Shown: positions 1-9,107, numbered from the stretch's first letter. The stretch is 64,000 bases of DNA from DASPRG01 sp963796125 (GCA_963796125.1 CAWCKM010000047.1:108592-172591), one strand, 5' to 3'. Notes: a model not told the origin generated them from the letters alone. Made by a program: numbers and translations.

Positions 1-710
1 GTGGTGTTCCTGTTGCAAAACATGGGAATCGTTCTGTCTCAAGCCAGTCCGGCAGTGCTGATGTCCTTGAGGCCCTTGGTATTATCATCGATCTTCCTCC
101 CGAGAAAGTTGAAGAATGTCTTTTCGAGACAGGTTTTGGATTTCTTTTTGCACCGTTATTCCATCCTGCGATGAAATACGCTATAGGGCCAAGAAGGGAA
201 ATGGGTATAAGAACTATTTTCAATATCCTCGGCCCACTGACGAATCCTGCAGGGGCAAAAAGGCAGTTACTCGGGGTTTTTGCTGATCATCTGACAGAAA
301 CACTTGCCATGGTTCTTGGAAACCTCGGTGCTGTTGATGCAATGGTAATCCATGGCAGGGACGGGCTTGATGAGATAAGCATTTCTGATGAAACAAAGGT
401 ATCGAGATTTAGTGATGGTAAGACAGAAAACTTTTTCATTGCGCCGGAAGACTTTGGTATCAGGAGAATGGAGATCGATTCCATACTTGGCGGCAACAAG
501 GAAGAAAATGCATTGATAACCCTCGCAGTCCTTCGAGGAGAGAGAGGACCGAGGAGGGATATTGTTTTGATGAATTCAGCTGCTGCTATCGTTGTATCCG
601 GAAAGGCAGGGGATTTCAGAACAGCCTTTGATATGGCTGCAGATGGAATCGATTCAGGCAAGGCGTTGAAAAAACTTGAAGAGGTAAAGAGGGTCAGCAA
701 TTCCCTATAG
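1..710 (+). CDS. trpD: Anthranilate phosphoribosyltransferase, 5' end outside window
   Basis: TrpD transfers the phosphoribosyl group of PRPP to anthranilate, the second step of tryptophan synthesis. The open frame enters the window in frame 3 and ends with TAG at 708-710; about 235 residues are visible, the C-terminal two thirds of a usual ~340. The family motif KHGNRSVSSQSGSADVLEALG opens the visible part, followed by the PAMKYA..R.E.G.RTIFN.LGPLTNP block that lines the substrate sites. The start is missing only because the window begins inside the gene. Downstream lies a palindromic repeat, then the lipid A genes, so it is probably the last gene of its own operon. Confidence 0.95.
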   Translation, partial: GVPVAKHGNRSVSSQSGSADVLEALGIIIDLPPEKVEECLFETGFGFLFAPLFHPAMKYAIGPRREMGIRTIFNILGPLTNPAGAKRQLLGVFADHLTETLAMVLGNLGAVDAMVIHGRDGLDEISISDETKVSRFSDGKTENFFIAPEDFGIRRMEIDSILGGNKEENALITLAVLRGERGPRRDIVLMNSAAAIVVSGKAGDFRTAFDMAADGIDSGKALKKLEEVKRVSNSL

Positions 711-728
711 TGAAGGAATTACATAAAT

Positions 729-824
729 CACCCTCCCCATACCCCTCTCCATCCAAGGGAGGGGTATAATTACATAGTTCCCTCTCCCCTTGAGGGAGAG
801 GGTTAGGGAGAGGGGTAAGAGGAG
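729..824. repeat. GC-rich palindromic repeat, family A (double copy)
   Basis: Two C-rich arms alternate with two G-rich arms (CCCTCTCC / GGAGAGGG type), giving two adjacent hairpins between trpD and gnnA. The same kind of element recurs about ten times in the window, in both intergenic and coding positions. The right edge merges with the AGGAGG ribosome binding site of gnnA. Confidence 0.75.
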
Positions 825-829
825 GATGC

Positions 830-1747
830 TTGTCTTTAAAAGTAGGCGTTATTGGTGTTGGTTATCTTGGTCAGCATCATGCAAGGATTTATTCTGAGAT
901 AAAAGATGCAGAACTTGTAGCTGTTGTTGACGCAGACAGAGAGAGGGCTGACGCTTTTGCAGAAAAGTATGGATGTACTGCATATTCTGACTTCAGAGAA
1001 ATTCTTCCTCAGGTTGATGCCCTGAGTATTGTGACACCTACACTATCGCACTATTTCATTGCCCTTGAATGTCTCAGAGCAGGCAAGGATATTCTTGTAG
1101 AGAAACCAATAACAGGAATTGTCAGAGAGGCTGATGAGCTTATTCTTGAGTCAGAAAAAGGGGGGTGCATTCTTCAGGTGGGTCATCTTGAGAGGTACAA
1201 TCCGGCTGTCCATAATGCCTTTGATATCATAAAGGAGCCCAGATTCATAGAATCAGAAAGGCTTTCGCCCTTTCTCGGGAGAGGAACTGATGTCGACGTC
1301 ACTGTTGATCTCATGATTCATGACGCAGATATCATACTAAGTCTTGTTTCTTCCCCGGTTAAAGAAATAAAAGCAGTGGGTGCAAAAGTTGTTACCGACA
1401 AGATTGATTTTGCGAAGGCGTGGCTTGAATTTGACAATGGCTGCATAGCCGTTCTGACGGCAAGCCGTGTTTCGCCTGAAAAACAGAGGACACTGAAGGT
1501 TTTTCAAAAAGACTCCTACTTTTCTATTGATTACCAGCACTGTGAGATAAAACGCTATCATAGAACAGCAGAGGGCATGTTAAGTGATTCCATGAAGATT
1601 GACAATAAGGAGCCGCTCAGAGAGGAATTGGAGGATTTTGTCCGATGTGTAAAAGAAAGAAGGAGACCAAAAGTATCTGCCGTTGAAGGAAGAGAGGCAC
1701 TGAAATTGGTGCTGGACATTACAGAGATGATAAGGAGAAAAGGATGA
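830..1747 (+). CDS. gnnA: Gfo/Idh/MocA oxidoreductase, probable UDP-GlcNAc 3-dehydrogenase GnnA
   Basis: 305 residues. The N-terminal Rossmann fold carries GVIGVGYLGQHHA, and EKPITG provides the family lysine-proline motif; the C-terminal half is the Gfo/Idh/MocA alpha/beta domain. I chose the TTG at 830, preceded by AGGAGGA at about 820. The next gene is a DegT-type aminotransferase overlapping it by ATGA, followed by lpxB. In Acidithiobacillus ferrooxidans gnnA-gnnB sits beside lpxA/lpxB and makes UDP-GlcNAc3N, the sugar for lipid A with a 3-amide acyl chain. The same order here supports that role. The fold assignment is secure; the substrate is inferred from context. Confidence 0.75.
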   Translation: MSLKVGVIGVGYLGQHHARIYSEIKDAELVAVVDADRERADAFAEKYGCTAYSDFREILPQVDALSIVTPTLSHYFIALECLRAGKDILVEKPITGIVREADELILESEKGGCILQVGHLERYNPAVHNAFDIIKEPRFIESERLSPFLGRGTDVDVTVDLMIHDADIILSLVSSPVKEIKAVGAKVVTDKIDFAKAWLEFDNGCIAVLTASRVSPEKQRTLKVFQKDSYFSIDYQHCEIKRYHRTAEGMLSDSMKIDNKEPLREELEDFVRCVKERRRPKVSAVEGREALKLVLDITEMIRRKG

Positions 1748-2863
1748 AAAAGGTTGTTGAAGAAAGGCAAACGGTTCCCATGCTCGATCTGAAGATTCAA
1801 CTCCAGAATATTAAAGATGAGATACTGGAGGTTCTTACGGAAATTCTCACAAGTAGCCAGTACATTCTCGGTCCAAAGGTCTCTGAATTCGAGGGGAAGG
1901 TAGCCGGTTACATCGGTGTTCCTGAGGCAATAGGTGTTGCATCATGTACAGATGCCCTTCATCTGTCTCTCGATAGTTTTGGCATTGGACACGGAGACGA
2001 GGTGATCACGTCACCTTTTACCTTTTTTGCTACTGCTGAAGCGATACTTTATACGGGCGCTCAGCCAGTCTTCGTTGATATTGCACCAGACACATTTAAT
2101 ATAGATGTAAATCAGGTTGAGGAAAAAATAACGGAAAAGACAAAGGCCATCCTGCCTGTTCATCTGTATGGCCATATGGCGGATATGGAATCGATAATGA
2201 ATTTAGCAAGAAGACACGGTCTGAAGGTTATCGAAGACTGTGCACAATCCTTTGGTGCTGAACTGAATGGTAAAAAGGCTGGAAGTTTTGGAGATGCCGG
2301 ATGCTTCAGTTTTTATCCGAGTAAAAACCTTGGCGGTTATGGAGACGGAGGAATGATTGTTCTTTATGACCCACAGATAGCAGGAACAATAAGAAAATTG
2401 AGAAACCATGGGTCAAAGGAGTCTTACATACATGAAAAGGTAGGGTTTAACAGCAGGCTGGATGAGATACAGGCCGGCATTCTCCTTGTAAAGCTGAAGC
2501 ATATAGATGAATACAATAGGGAAAGGAGACAGAAGAGCAGCATTATATACAGAACTCCTTTCGGATAAAGTAACGTGCCCCATTGAAAAGAAAGGTACAT
2601 ACCACGTTTATCACCAGTATACAATACGGAGTCCCCAACGGGATGAAATACAGAAGAGGCTGAGGGAAAAGGGAATTTCATCTGTGGTTTATTATCCTGT
2701 GCCATTGCATCTTCAGGAAGCCCTCAGATTTTTGGGTTATAGAAGGGGTGATTTCCCGGTTGCTGAGAAGGCATCTCAGGAAGTCCTCTCATTACCTATC
2801 TACCCTGAGCTGAAAGAATCTGTGGTAGAGGAGATTGCGGAGATAATCAGGGACGCTGTGTGA
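1744..2863 (+). CDS. gnnB: DegT/DnrJ/EryC1 aminotransferase, probable GnnB (frameshifted)
   Basis: PLP-dependent sugar aminotransferase, expected to convert UDP-3-keto-GlcNAc to UDP-GlcNAc3N with glutamate. Residues matching the family include SPFTFFATAEAI, EDCAQSFGA and the Schiff-base lysine in FYPSKNLGG. The frame changes from 1 to 2 between about 2525 and 2545: the first frame reads through NRERRQ, the second continues RAALYTELLSDKV to the stop at 2861. Removing one base restores about 373 residues, the usual length. The start overlaps the gnnA stop (ATGA) and the end overlaps the lpxB GTG, so the three genes are translationally coupled. The break is more likely a sequence error than decay. 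Confidence 0.75.
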
Positions 2864-4047
2864 ATACAGTCATGATCATTACCGGTGAAAGCTCCGGTGA
2901 ACTGTACGGTTCTCTCCTTTCTCAGGCATTAAAAAACAGGTATCCTGACCTCCTTATCCTTGGCGTTGGCGGTGAGAGGATGCAAAAGGCCGGCGTGGAA
3001 CTCATCTCAGGGATATCAGGCGCTTTTGGCATTACCGAGTTGTTTTCTGCACTGAAAGATTTAAAAGCAGCATTCAAAAAGACAACAGAAGCGATTAAAA
3101 AGTTTATGCCCGGTGTCATTGTCCTGATTGATTATCCTGATTTCAATTTAAAAGTGGCAGAGTTTGCAAAGATTCTCGGCATAAAGATACTGTATTATGT
3201 AAGTCCTCAGGTATGGGCATGGCGGAAAGGCAGGGTAAAAAAAATAGCACGCCTTGTTGACAGGATGGCTGTTGTACTTCCTTTTGAGGTAGAGATTTAC
3301 AGGCAAGCGGGAGTACCGTGTGAGTTTGTCGGACATCCTATTGTCGAAGAGATAGAAGATGTTTTACGATCAATAAATCCCCCCTCACCCCCCTTTACTG
3401 AAGGGGGGATCATAGACTCAGGACGCAGGGCTTTCTTTAAAACTTCGCTCGGTCTCAATGCACATCTTCCCCTCATTTCTCTCCTTCCCGGAAGCAGACC
3501 CCATGAATTAAAGAGACTCTTTCCGCTGATGATTGAGTTTATCAGGTATTGCAAGAAGGAATTCAGTGATTATCAGTTCTGCATTCCCCTTGCTCCGAAC
3601 ACAGACGAGGGGAAATACAGTCATTACCTTGAGACCCTCAAACGGGAAGGTGTAGTCATTAAAAAAGGGGAATCAATAAAAGTCCTCGCTGCATCAGATA
3701 TGTCGGTTATTGCTTCAGGCACTGCTACCCTTCAGGCTGCATTTCTTGAGGTCCCAATGGTTGTTATCTATAAGCTCTCTCCTCTCACGTATCTTCTCGG
3801 AAGGTTTTTTGTTGATGTCGAACATATATCTCTGGTCAATATCCTTTCTAAAAGAAGAGTTGTACCGGAGCTTTTGCAGCAAAAGGCAAGTCCTGAAGGT
3901 ATCACAATGGAGCTGAAAAAAATCATGGAAGATAAGCCGTATAGAGAAGAAATGGTCAAATATTTCAGAGCATTAAAAGAACCTTTTTCTGGATTGGGGG
4001 CCTCAAAGAGGGTAACAGAAATGATAATCGAGATGGCAGGATGGTGA
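2860..4047 (+). CDS. lpxB: Lipid-A-disaccharide synthase
   Basis: GT19 glycosyltransferase joining UDP-2,3-diacylglucosamine and lipid X to form the lipid A disaccharide at the inner face of the membrane. Matches include GESSGELYG at the N-terminus, DYPDFN, YYVSPQVWAWRKGR, and the C-terminal sugar-nucleotide region with ASGTATLQAAFLEVPMVVIYK. The start is GTG at 2860, overlapping the gnnB stop. At 395 residues it is slightly longer than usual because a family A palindrome (3375-3410) is translated in frame as NPPSPPFTEGGI between the two Rossmann domains. The reading frame survives the insert, so the protein is probably functional. Confidence 0.93.
   Translation: MNTVMIITGESSGELYGSLLSQALKNRYPDLLILGVGGERMQKAGVELISGISGAFGITELFSALKDLKAAFKKTTEAIKKFMPGVIVLIDYPDFNLKVAEFAKILGIKILYYVSPQVWAWRKGRVKKIARLVDRMAVVLPFEVEIYRQAGVPCEFVGHPIVEEIEDVLRSINPPSPPFTEGGIIDSGRRAFFKTSLGLNAHLPLISLLPGSRPHELKRLFPLMIEFIRYCKKEFSDYQFCIPLAPNTDEGKYSHYLETLKREGVVIKKGESIKVLAASDMSVIASGTATLQAAFLEVPMVVIYKLSPLTYLLGRFFVDVEHISLVNILSKRRVVPELLQQKASPEGITMELKKIMEDKPYREEMVKYFRALKEPFSGLGASKRVTEMIIEMAGW
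3375..3410. repeat. Family A palindrome inside lpxB
   Basis: C-rich arm, short TTTACTGAA loop and G-rich arm form a strong hairpin. It is translated in frame as NPPSPPFTEGGI. The insertion point lies between conserved blocks of LpxB, around residues 172-184. Confidence 0.85.
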
Positions 4048-4056
4048 TTTTTAGGA

Positions 4057-5384
4057 ATGTATTTTCTTTATAGTCTGCTCTATTGCGTAGTACTGCTTTT
4101 TTTACTACCTCTTCACTATCTCAAAAGGCCGAAGCAATTAAGGAAAAGATGGCTGAGAGAAAAGTTTGGATTTATAAACCCCTCCTTATTCCCCCTTGAC
4201 TAAGGGGGGAATTGAAGGTGGGTATAACGGGATTATCTGGGTTCACGCCGTCTCTGTAGGAGAGGTTATGGCAGCATTGCCTTTGCTGAAAAAGCTCAGA
4301 GAGAAATATCCATCTAAAAGCATTATACTGTCAACCATTACTGACTACAGGGCAGAAGGTTGGAAGAGAAGGGGCACCTGAAGGCACGTCAGTTGTTTAT
4401 CTTCCTTTTGATATCCCTTTCATCCTCAGGACTGTTCTCAGACGATTCAAACCAGAGCTTCTTATAACAATAGAGACAGAATTATGGCCCAATATCTTCA
4501 AGATTTTCAAAGAACACGGGATTCCCGTAATCTTGCTCAATGGAAGAATTTCCGGGAACTCATTCAAGGGATATAAAAAGATATTTTTTTTTATGAAGAG
4601 AGTTCTCGCCCATGTAGACCTCTTTTGTATGCAGTCTGAACTCGATGCAGAAAGAATAAGAAGCCTTGGTGTTGAGAGAGACAGGATAAAGGTTCTGGGT
4701 AATTTCAAGTTTGATACAAAACCTCCTTCAGCAATTCCTGAATGGGCTGAAAGAATTTCAGGGCCTGTCCTTATTGCCGGCAGTACACATGAGGGGGAAG
4801 AGGAATTGATAATGTCTGTTTACCGTGAACTGAAAAAAGATTTTTTTGATCTTAATCTCATCATTGCTCCACGACATCCTGAAAGGTTTCAGGGAGTTGA
4901 AGACTTGCTCAGATCAAAAGGGCTCTCGTTTATAAAGCGATCAGAGTTCAGAACCTCTAATCCCCCCACCCCCCCTTTGGGAAAGGGGGGTGGGGGGGGA
5001 GTTTCCGAACCTCAATTTTTAAAAGGTGAGATAATCCTTCTTGATACGGTTGGTGAGCTATCAGCGATTTATGGTATAGCTGATATCGCAATCATCGGCA
5101 AGAGCTATAAAGGATATGGCGGGCAGAACCCCCTCGAACCGGCATATTGGGGAAAGGCGATTGTATGCGGACCTCATATGGAAAATTTTCCTTTTATCCG
5201 GGATTTCTACAGTCAGGGTGCATCCTTAGAAGCAAATGAAGAAAGTCTTTATTCAGCATTAAGAGAGCTTCTCTATTCGCCTGAGAAAGTAAGAAAGATG
5301 GGCGATAAGGCTAAGGAGATTTATATGAAGAATTCAGGCGCTGTTGAGAAGGCAATGGAAGTTCTTACACAATATATCCGTTGA
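4057..5384 (+). CDS. waaA: 3-deoxy-D-manno-octulosonic acid transferase (two frameshifts, two palindrome inserts)
   Basis: KdtA/WaaA adds Kdo from CMP-Kdo to lipid A. It begins at ATG 4057 with a membrane anchor (MYFLYSLLYCVVLLFLLPL). The GT30 motifs WVHAVSVGEVMAALPLL, ITIETELWPN and LLNGRISGNSFKGY and the C-terminal GGQNPLEPAYWGKAIVCGPHMENF are all present. Two palindromic elements are translated inside it, near 4175-4222 and 4959-5003. The frame is broken inside the first element, where one C fewer would restore NPSLFPLTKGGIEGG, and at about 4346, where one T fewer restores ITDTGQKVGREGAPEG. With both corrected the protein is about 440 residues. It follows lpxB closely. Confidence 0.85.
4175..4222. 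repeat. Family A palindrome inside waaA, copy 1
   Basis: Arms CCCCTCCTTATTCCCCCTTG and CTAAGGGGGGAATTGAAG form a hairpin. It lies after the N-terminal membrane anchor of WaaA. The C run contains a probable one-base over-call that introduces an in-frame stop. Confidence 0.8.
4959..5003. repeat. Family A palindrome inside waaA, copy 2
   Basis: C-rich and G-rich arms around TTTGGGAAA. The frame stays open and is translated NPPTPPLGKGGGGGVSEPQF, between the two glycosyltransferase domains. Confidence 0.85.
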
Positions 5385-5502
5385 AATAAAAGAGCCATTT
5401 TAAAGGTCTGCTTGATTGGACAGCCTGGACGCTGGCATATCTTACTTTATGCGCTACGTCTTACAGGATGGCCATTTACCCTTATTATGGCTCTATAGTT
5501 AG

Positions 5503-5671
5503 TTGCGATCCCCAGATCCGTGAAACAAACCCTAAGCTCTTTTTTCTAAGTGGGTGCTTCGGTAGATGCTTTAGGCTTCCTCCTCACTGCTGGAGGCTTG
5601 CTCACCACATCTAACTCCCGCTCCCGATCCCAGTGACTTGATTCTCAGGTTTCGCGTCCTGGGAGTCGCAA
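5503..5671 (-). ncRNA. Candidate 6S-like RNA (rod-shaped, about 169 nt)
   Basis: There is no coding potential here. Read on the minus strand, the two ends pair almost perfectly (TTGCGACTCCCAG at 5659-5671 with CTGGGGATCGCAA at 5503-5515). Inside follow GAAAC/GTTTC, CCTGAG/CTTAGG, a wide internal bubble, then AGATG/CATCT (5608-5612 with 5554-5558) and a terminal hairpin CCTCC/GGAGG (5592-5596 with 5579-5583). Closing stem, central bubble and apical stem at about 170-185 nt is the 6S RNA architecture. G-U pairs favour the minus strand. The assignment rests on shape only; I did not recognise a conserved sequence. Confidence 0.45.
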
Positions 5672-5732
5672 TTCCTTTTTCCTAATTTCAATTTAGATCC
5701 TTTCGTAAGACATTGCAAGGGTCAGATATCTT

Positions 5733-5758
5733 GAAAAAGGAACGGCCAGGCTCGTTCC
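5733..5758 (-). terminator. Rho-independent terminator, minus strand
   Basis: GGAACG/CGTTCC stem with an 8-nt loop, followed on the minus strand by TTTTT (plus-strand A run 5734-5738). No minus-strand protein gene lies just upstream, so it suggests a minus-strand RNA starting somewhere between 5760 and 6100. Confidence 0.55.
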
Positions 5759-5960
5759 CTCATATTAATATCTGCTATTGATCATTCTGTCTCGCGATCA
5801 ACAATTATTGATGTCTTTCATGAGCTATTAGAGATGCAAAGAAAAACCCCGACAATTCAACACTATATTCAGCAAAACTGTTTCCTAGTGATACCGAAGA
5901 TTTACTCTCTAAACCACGTGTAATGAAAAATATTTTCATTGTGAAAGCCTGCTTCCCCGG

Positions 5961-6047
5961 GGAGCGCAAGACTCCGAATAACACTTAGAAATGCACACCT
6001 CGGAAGTTTCCGACCTCCGTTTAGTGCTTCCTGAAGTCACTAACTCC
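5961..6047 (-). ncRNA. Candidate structured RNA, nested rod
   Basis: Non-coding. Nested complementary segments are visible: 5961-5964 with 6044-6047 (GGAG/CTCC), 5970-5973 with 6035-6038 (GACT/AGTC), 5982-5985 with 6023-6026 (CACT/AGTG), and an apical hairpin CGGAA/TTCCG at 6001-6012. The strand is uncertain; the terminator at 5733-5758 favours minus, giving a transcript of about 300 nt. It matches no RNA family that I recognise. Confidence 0.35.
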
Positions 6048-6111
6048 GCAATCTGCTAAAATAGCTCATGTTACTGATAATTGACATCAGGCATCTCCGA
6101 GCCAAAAAATA

Positions 6112-6886
6112 ATGAGGTGCCCTAAGTGTAATTTTGATCAGCCCGACAGTGGAATTGAGTGTTTAAAATGCGGTATTGTTTTTGCAAAATATCTATCAAT
6201 AAAAAATCAGGCATCTGACAAATCTGTGGTCATCCCCCACCTTGACTCCCCTAAGGAAGTAAATCACCATTCAAGTAAAATAAAAGCGTATCTTAAAAAT
6301 CTGCTTCTTTCATATCAACCCTGAAATTGGTATATATCATTTGATCGGCAGGGTAATTGTATTATTGGTAATTATTGTTTGGGGCCTCAAATTTATATTT
6401 TCTTCCATAGAGAGCAATTATTCCGGAATCAGTTTCATGCATCTCATTAACCTTCCCTTTCACGAGGCTGGTCATATCTTGTTCCGTATCTTTGGGCAAT
6501 TCATGATGACATTGGGCGGGAGCCTGACACAGTGTTTGGTGCCTTTAATTTGTCTTTTGACTTTTCTTGTGAAGACAAAGGATCCGTTTGCAGCTTCAGT
6601 ATCATTATGGTGGCTGGGGGAGAACCTCATAGATTTGGCTCCGTATATAAACGATGCAAGAGCGCTTAAATTGATGTTGTTAGGTGGCGTAACCGGTCGG
6701 GATGTAGAAGACTACCATGATTGGGAATTCATCCTTCGCAAAATCGGTTTGCTTGAATATGATCATCTGATAGCCAAAACCGCACACGTGATCGGAGCAC
6801 TATTCATGATCTGTGCATTTCTTTGGGGTGGCAGTGTGTTGCTATCCCAATACAGAAATCGTCACTCAGACAGGGAAGAAAAGTAA
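6112..6886 (+). CDS. Zinc-ribbon plus HExxH membrane protein (frameshifted)
   Basis: The N-terminus is a zinc ribbon (MRCPKCNFDQPDSGIECLKCGIVFAKY, two CxxC pairs). After a change from frame 1 to frame 2 near 6310, the protein continues with a membrane segment (VIVLLVIIVWGLKFIF), then LPFHEAGHILFRIFG, which has the HExxH signature of membrane zinc proteases, and at least two further hydrophobic segments. Joined, it is about 257 residues. The HEAGH motif at the start of a transmembrane helix resembles M50-type intramembrane peptidases, but I see no clear second motif with the third ligand, so protease activity is a guess. It stands alone between the RNA region and prfA. Confidence 0.6.
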
Positions 6887-7167
6887 TGGCTTTATATAGT
6901 CATAGAGCATAAGTTTCTTCCAGAAATCCAGACTTTCGGGCATGATATAATGATGCGGAGTACAAAGGGAGAATTAAATTAGATGTTGACAAAATTCCTA
7001 TGTTATACCGATCCCGTCTTTTGTCCTTATTTCCAGAAAATACGGGTGCAGCATGAAACCGAAGGAGCAGGATTGGCAACCAACCGAATTGTGAGGACAT
7101 GATCATGCAAGGGGAAATTGCCTGAGGCAAACAGAAACGCAAACAGGAGAGCAAGCGAGGTTGCTGC

Positions 7168-8229
7168 TTATATTTCTTTCAGCTTCTCTGCCTGGTAGTG
7201 GGTAGTCAGACTATCTATGATCTCGTCAAGATTGCCTTCGAGAACTTGTTCGAGCTTGTGGAGTGAAAGGCCGATCCTATGGTCAGTGATACGGTTCTGG
7301 GGAAAGTTATATGTCCTAATTCTCTCACTTCTGTCTCCGGTACCTACCTGTGATTTCCTCTCAAGGGCCCTCTCTTTTTCTTTCCTTTCCATTTCAGCCT
7401 CATAAAGCCTTGCGCGGAGAACCTTCATAGCCTTCTCTCTGTTTTTAATCTGTGAGCGTTCATCCTGGCACTGAACAATAAGACCTGTTGGAATATGGAC
7501 TATCCTTACTGCAGAATAGGTTGTATTAACTCCCTGACCCCCAGGCCCTGAGGAGCAAAAGGTATCTACCCTGAGGTCTTTTTCTTGAACCGTGATATCA
7601 ACCTCCTCTGCCTCGGGAAGGACGGCTACTGTTGCAGCAGAGGTATGGATTCTTCCGGAGGCTTCTGTAACAGGAACCCGCTGAACCCTGTGTGCCCCGC
7701 TTTCATACTTCAATCTGCTGTATGCACCTTTCCCCTGAATTGAAGCGATCACTTCTTTTATTCCTCCGAGGCCGGTAGAGTTCATGTCTATCATTTCAAC
7801 TTTCCATCTTTTCTGCTCGGCATATTTTAGATACATTTTTAGGAGATTAGCGGCGAACAAAGCGGCTTCTTCGCCTCCCGTTCCTGCCCTGATCTCGATG
7901 ATTACATTCTTCTCGTCACGTGGATCTTTCGGAAGGAGCATCATTTTAAGTTCTTCTTCTATCTCCGGTTTTTTCCCTTTGAGCTCTTCGAGTTCTTCCT
8001 GGGCAAGCTTGCGAAGGTCGCCATCACCCCCTTTTAGCAGCTCTTCTGCCCCTTCTATATCGGAGAGGAGTTTTCTGTATTCCCTGATTTTTTCAACAAG
8101 CGGTTGGAGTTCAGCCCGTTCCTTTGAGTATTTATGAAGCTCTGACGGTTTCGATAAAACAGACTGGTCCATAAGAAGCTCTGTAAGTTCTTCGTATTTA
8201 TCTTCTATTGTTTTAAGTTTTTCGAGCAT
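7168..8229 (-). CDS. prfA: Peptide chain release factor 1
   Basis: RF1 recognises UAA/UAG and triggers peptidyl-tRNA hydrolysis. At 353 residues it is full length. The catalytic GGQ sits in SSGPGGQGVNTTYSAVR. The stop-codon recognition tripeptide PVT (the PxT of RF1, not the SPF of RF2) is in RVQRVPVTEASGRIHTS. The start overlaps the end of the DUF1385 gene by 17 bases. The order rpmE-DUF1385-prfA is common in Gram-negative anaerobes and Firmicutes. Confidence 0.97.
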   Translation of the reverse strand: MLEKLKTIEDKYEELTELLMDQSVLSKPSELHKYSKERAELQPLVEKIREYRKLLSDIEGAEELLKGGDGDLRKLAQEELEELKGKKPEIEEELKMMLLPKDPRDEKNVIIEIRAGTGGEEAALFAANLLKMYLKYAEQKRWKVEMIDMNSTGLGGIKEVIASIQGKGAYSRLKYESGAHRVQRVPVTEASGRIHTSAATVAVLPEAEEVDITVQEKDLRVDTFCSSGPGGQGVNTTYSAVRIVHIPTGLIVQCQDERSQIKNREKAMKVLRARLYEAEMERKEKERALERKSQVGTGDRSERIRTYNFPQNRITDHRIGLSLHKLEQVLEGNLDEIIDSLTTHYQAEKLKEI

Positions 8230-9100
8230 CTGCTTCCTCTATTTTCAATACCTCTTCGAGTGCCCTGACAGCTACCTCAATCTGGTTATCATCAGGCTCT
8301 CTTGTCGTGAGGTTCTGAAGTAAAAGACCTGGCTGTATGAGTACGTTAATAAAAGGATTGGTTCTCATCCTCGATGATAATTTCAGAAGTTCAAAAGAAA
8401 GCCCTGCTATTACAGGAATAAGAACAAGTCTCGAAAGGAATTTGTTCAAAAAAGACCATGTTTGAGGAATGAGGGAAAAGGTGAGAATGCTTACGACCAT
8501 GACTATGAGCAAGAAACTTGTGCCACAGCGCGGATGATGGGGACTGTAATCTTTTATCTCTTGCAGTGTAAGCTCCTTTTTATTCTCATAGGCATGGATC
8601 ACTTTGTGCTCCGCACCATGGTATTCGAATACCCTTCTCATCTCTTTCCAGGTGCCTACAGCAGCAAGGTATGCGAGAAAAAGAATAATCCTGATGATAC
8701 CGTCAACCAGATTAAAGAGGAGTGAACTCTTTGAGACGGAGGGCAGGATGACACCCAATAATTTTGTCGCATAGAGTGGAAGCACTATGAAAAAAGCTAT
8801 TCCAAGTATTATGGCAGCTACGATGGTGAGGCCCATGATAAGAGGGTTTGACGGATTTTTATCTTCCTCTTCGTAGGCCTTTCGCGCAGAGAACTCAATG
8901 GCCCTTATACCGATAGAAAGGGCCTGATAGAGTGCCACAGCGCCTCTCAAAACAGGGAGTTTAAAGATTCCGGGAATGTTTTTCAGTGCCTCCCTTTTTA
9001 CATGAATATCCCCCTTTGGTCCTCTGACTGCTACTGTCCAGCCTTTCCGGGACTTCATCATGACACCTTCTATAACTGCCTGACCGCCAATGTTTTCCAT
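8213..9100 (-). CDS. DUF1385 (YqhQ-like) membrane protein
   Basis: 295 residues. It opens with the family signature IGGQAVIEGVMMK, has hydrophobic segments around residues 90-115 and 130-150 and another pair near 200-235, and contains EYHGAEHKVIHAYE and HPRCGTSFL, both typical of DUF1385. The function is not established; the protein is conserved next to rpmE and prfA. The next gene, prfA, overlaps its end. Confidence 0.9.
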   Translation of the reverse strand: MENIGGQAVIEGVMMKSRKGWTVAVRGPKGDIHVKREALKNIPGIFKLPVLRGAVALYQALSIGIRAIEFSARKAYEEEDKNPSNPLIMGLTIVAAIILGIAFFIVLPLYATKLLGVILPSVSKSSLLFNLVDGIIRIILFLAYLAAVGTWKEMRRVFEYHGAEHKVIHAYENKKELTLQEIKDYSPHHPRCGTSFLLIVMVVSILTFSLIPQTWSFLNKFLSRLVLIPVIAGLSFELLKLSSRMRTNPFINVLIQPGLLLQNLTTREPDDNQIEVAVRALEEVLKIEEADARKT

Positions 9101-9107
9101 GGGATTA

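Noticed and set aside
287..700. Minus-strand open frame opposite trpD
   Set aside because: Serine-rich shadow of a conserved gene with no ribosome binding site.
1744..2863. Programmed frameshift in gnnB and many other genes
   Set aside because: No slippery heptamer is common to the sites and unrelated housekeeping genes are affected; base errors are simpler. Only the IS3 A AAA AAC site is accepted as programmed.
5385..6111. tmRNA or RNase P RNA
   Set aside because: I looked for the conserved RNase P core and for a tmRNA tag frame and 3' CCA arm on both strands and found neither.
6900..7154. 84-codon minus-strand frame after prfA
   Set aside because: No domain, no good ribosome binding site and no conserved-looking sequence.
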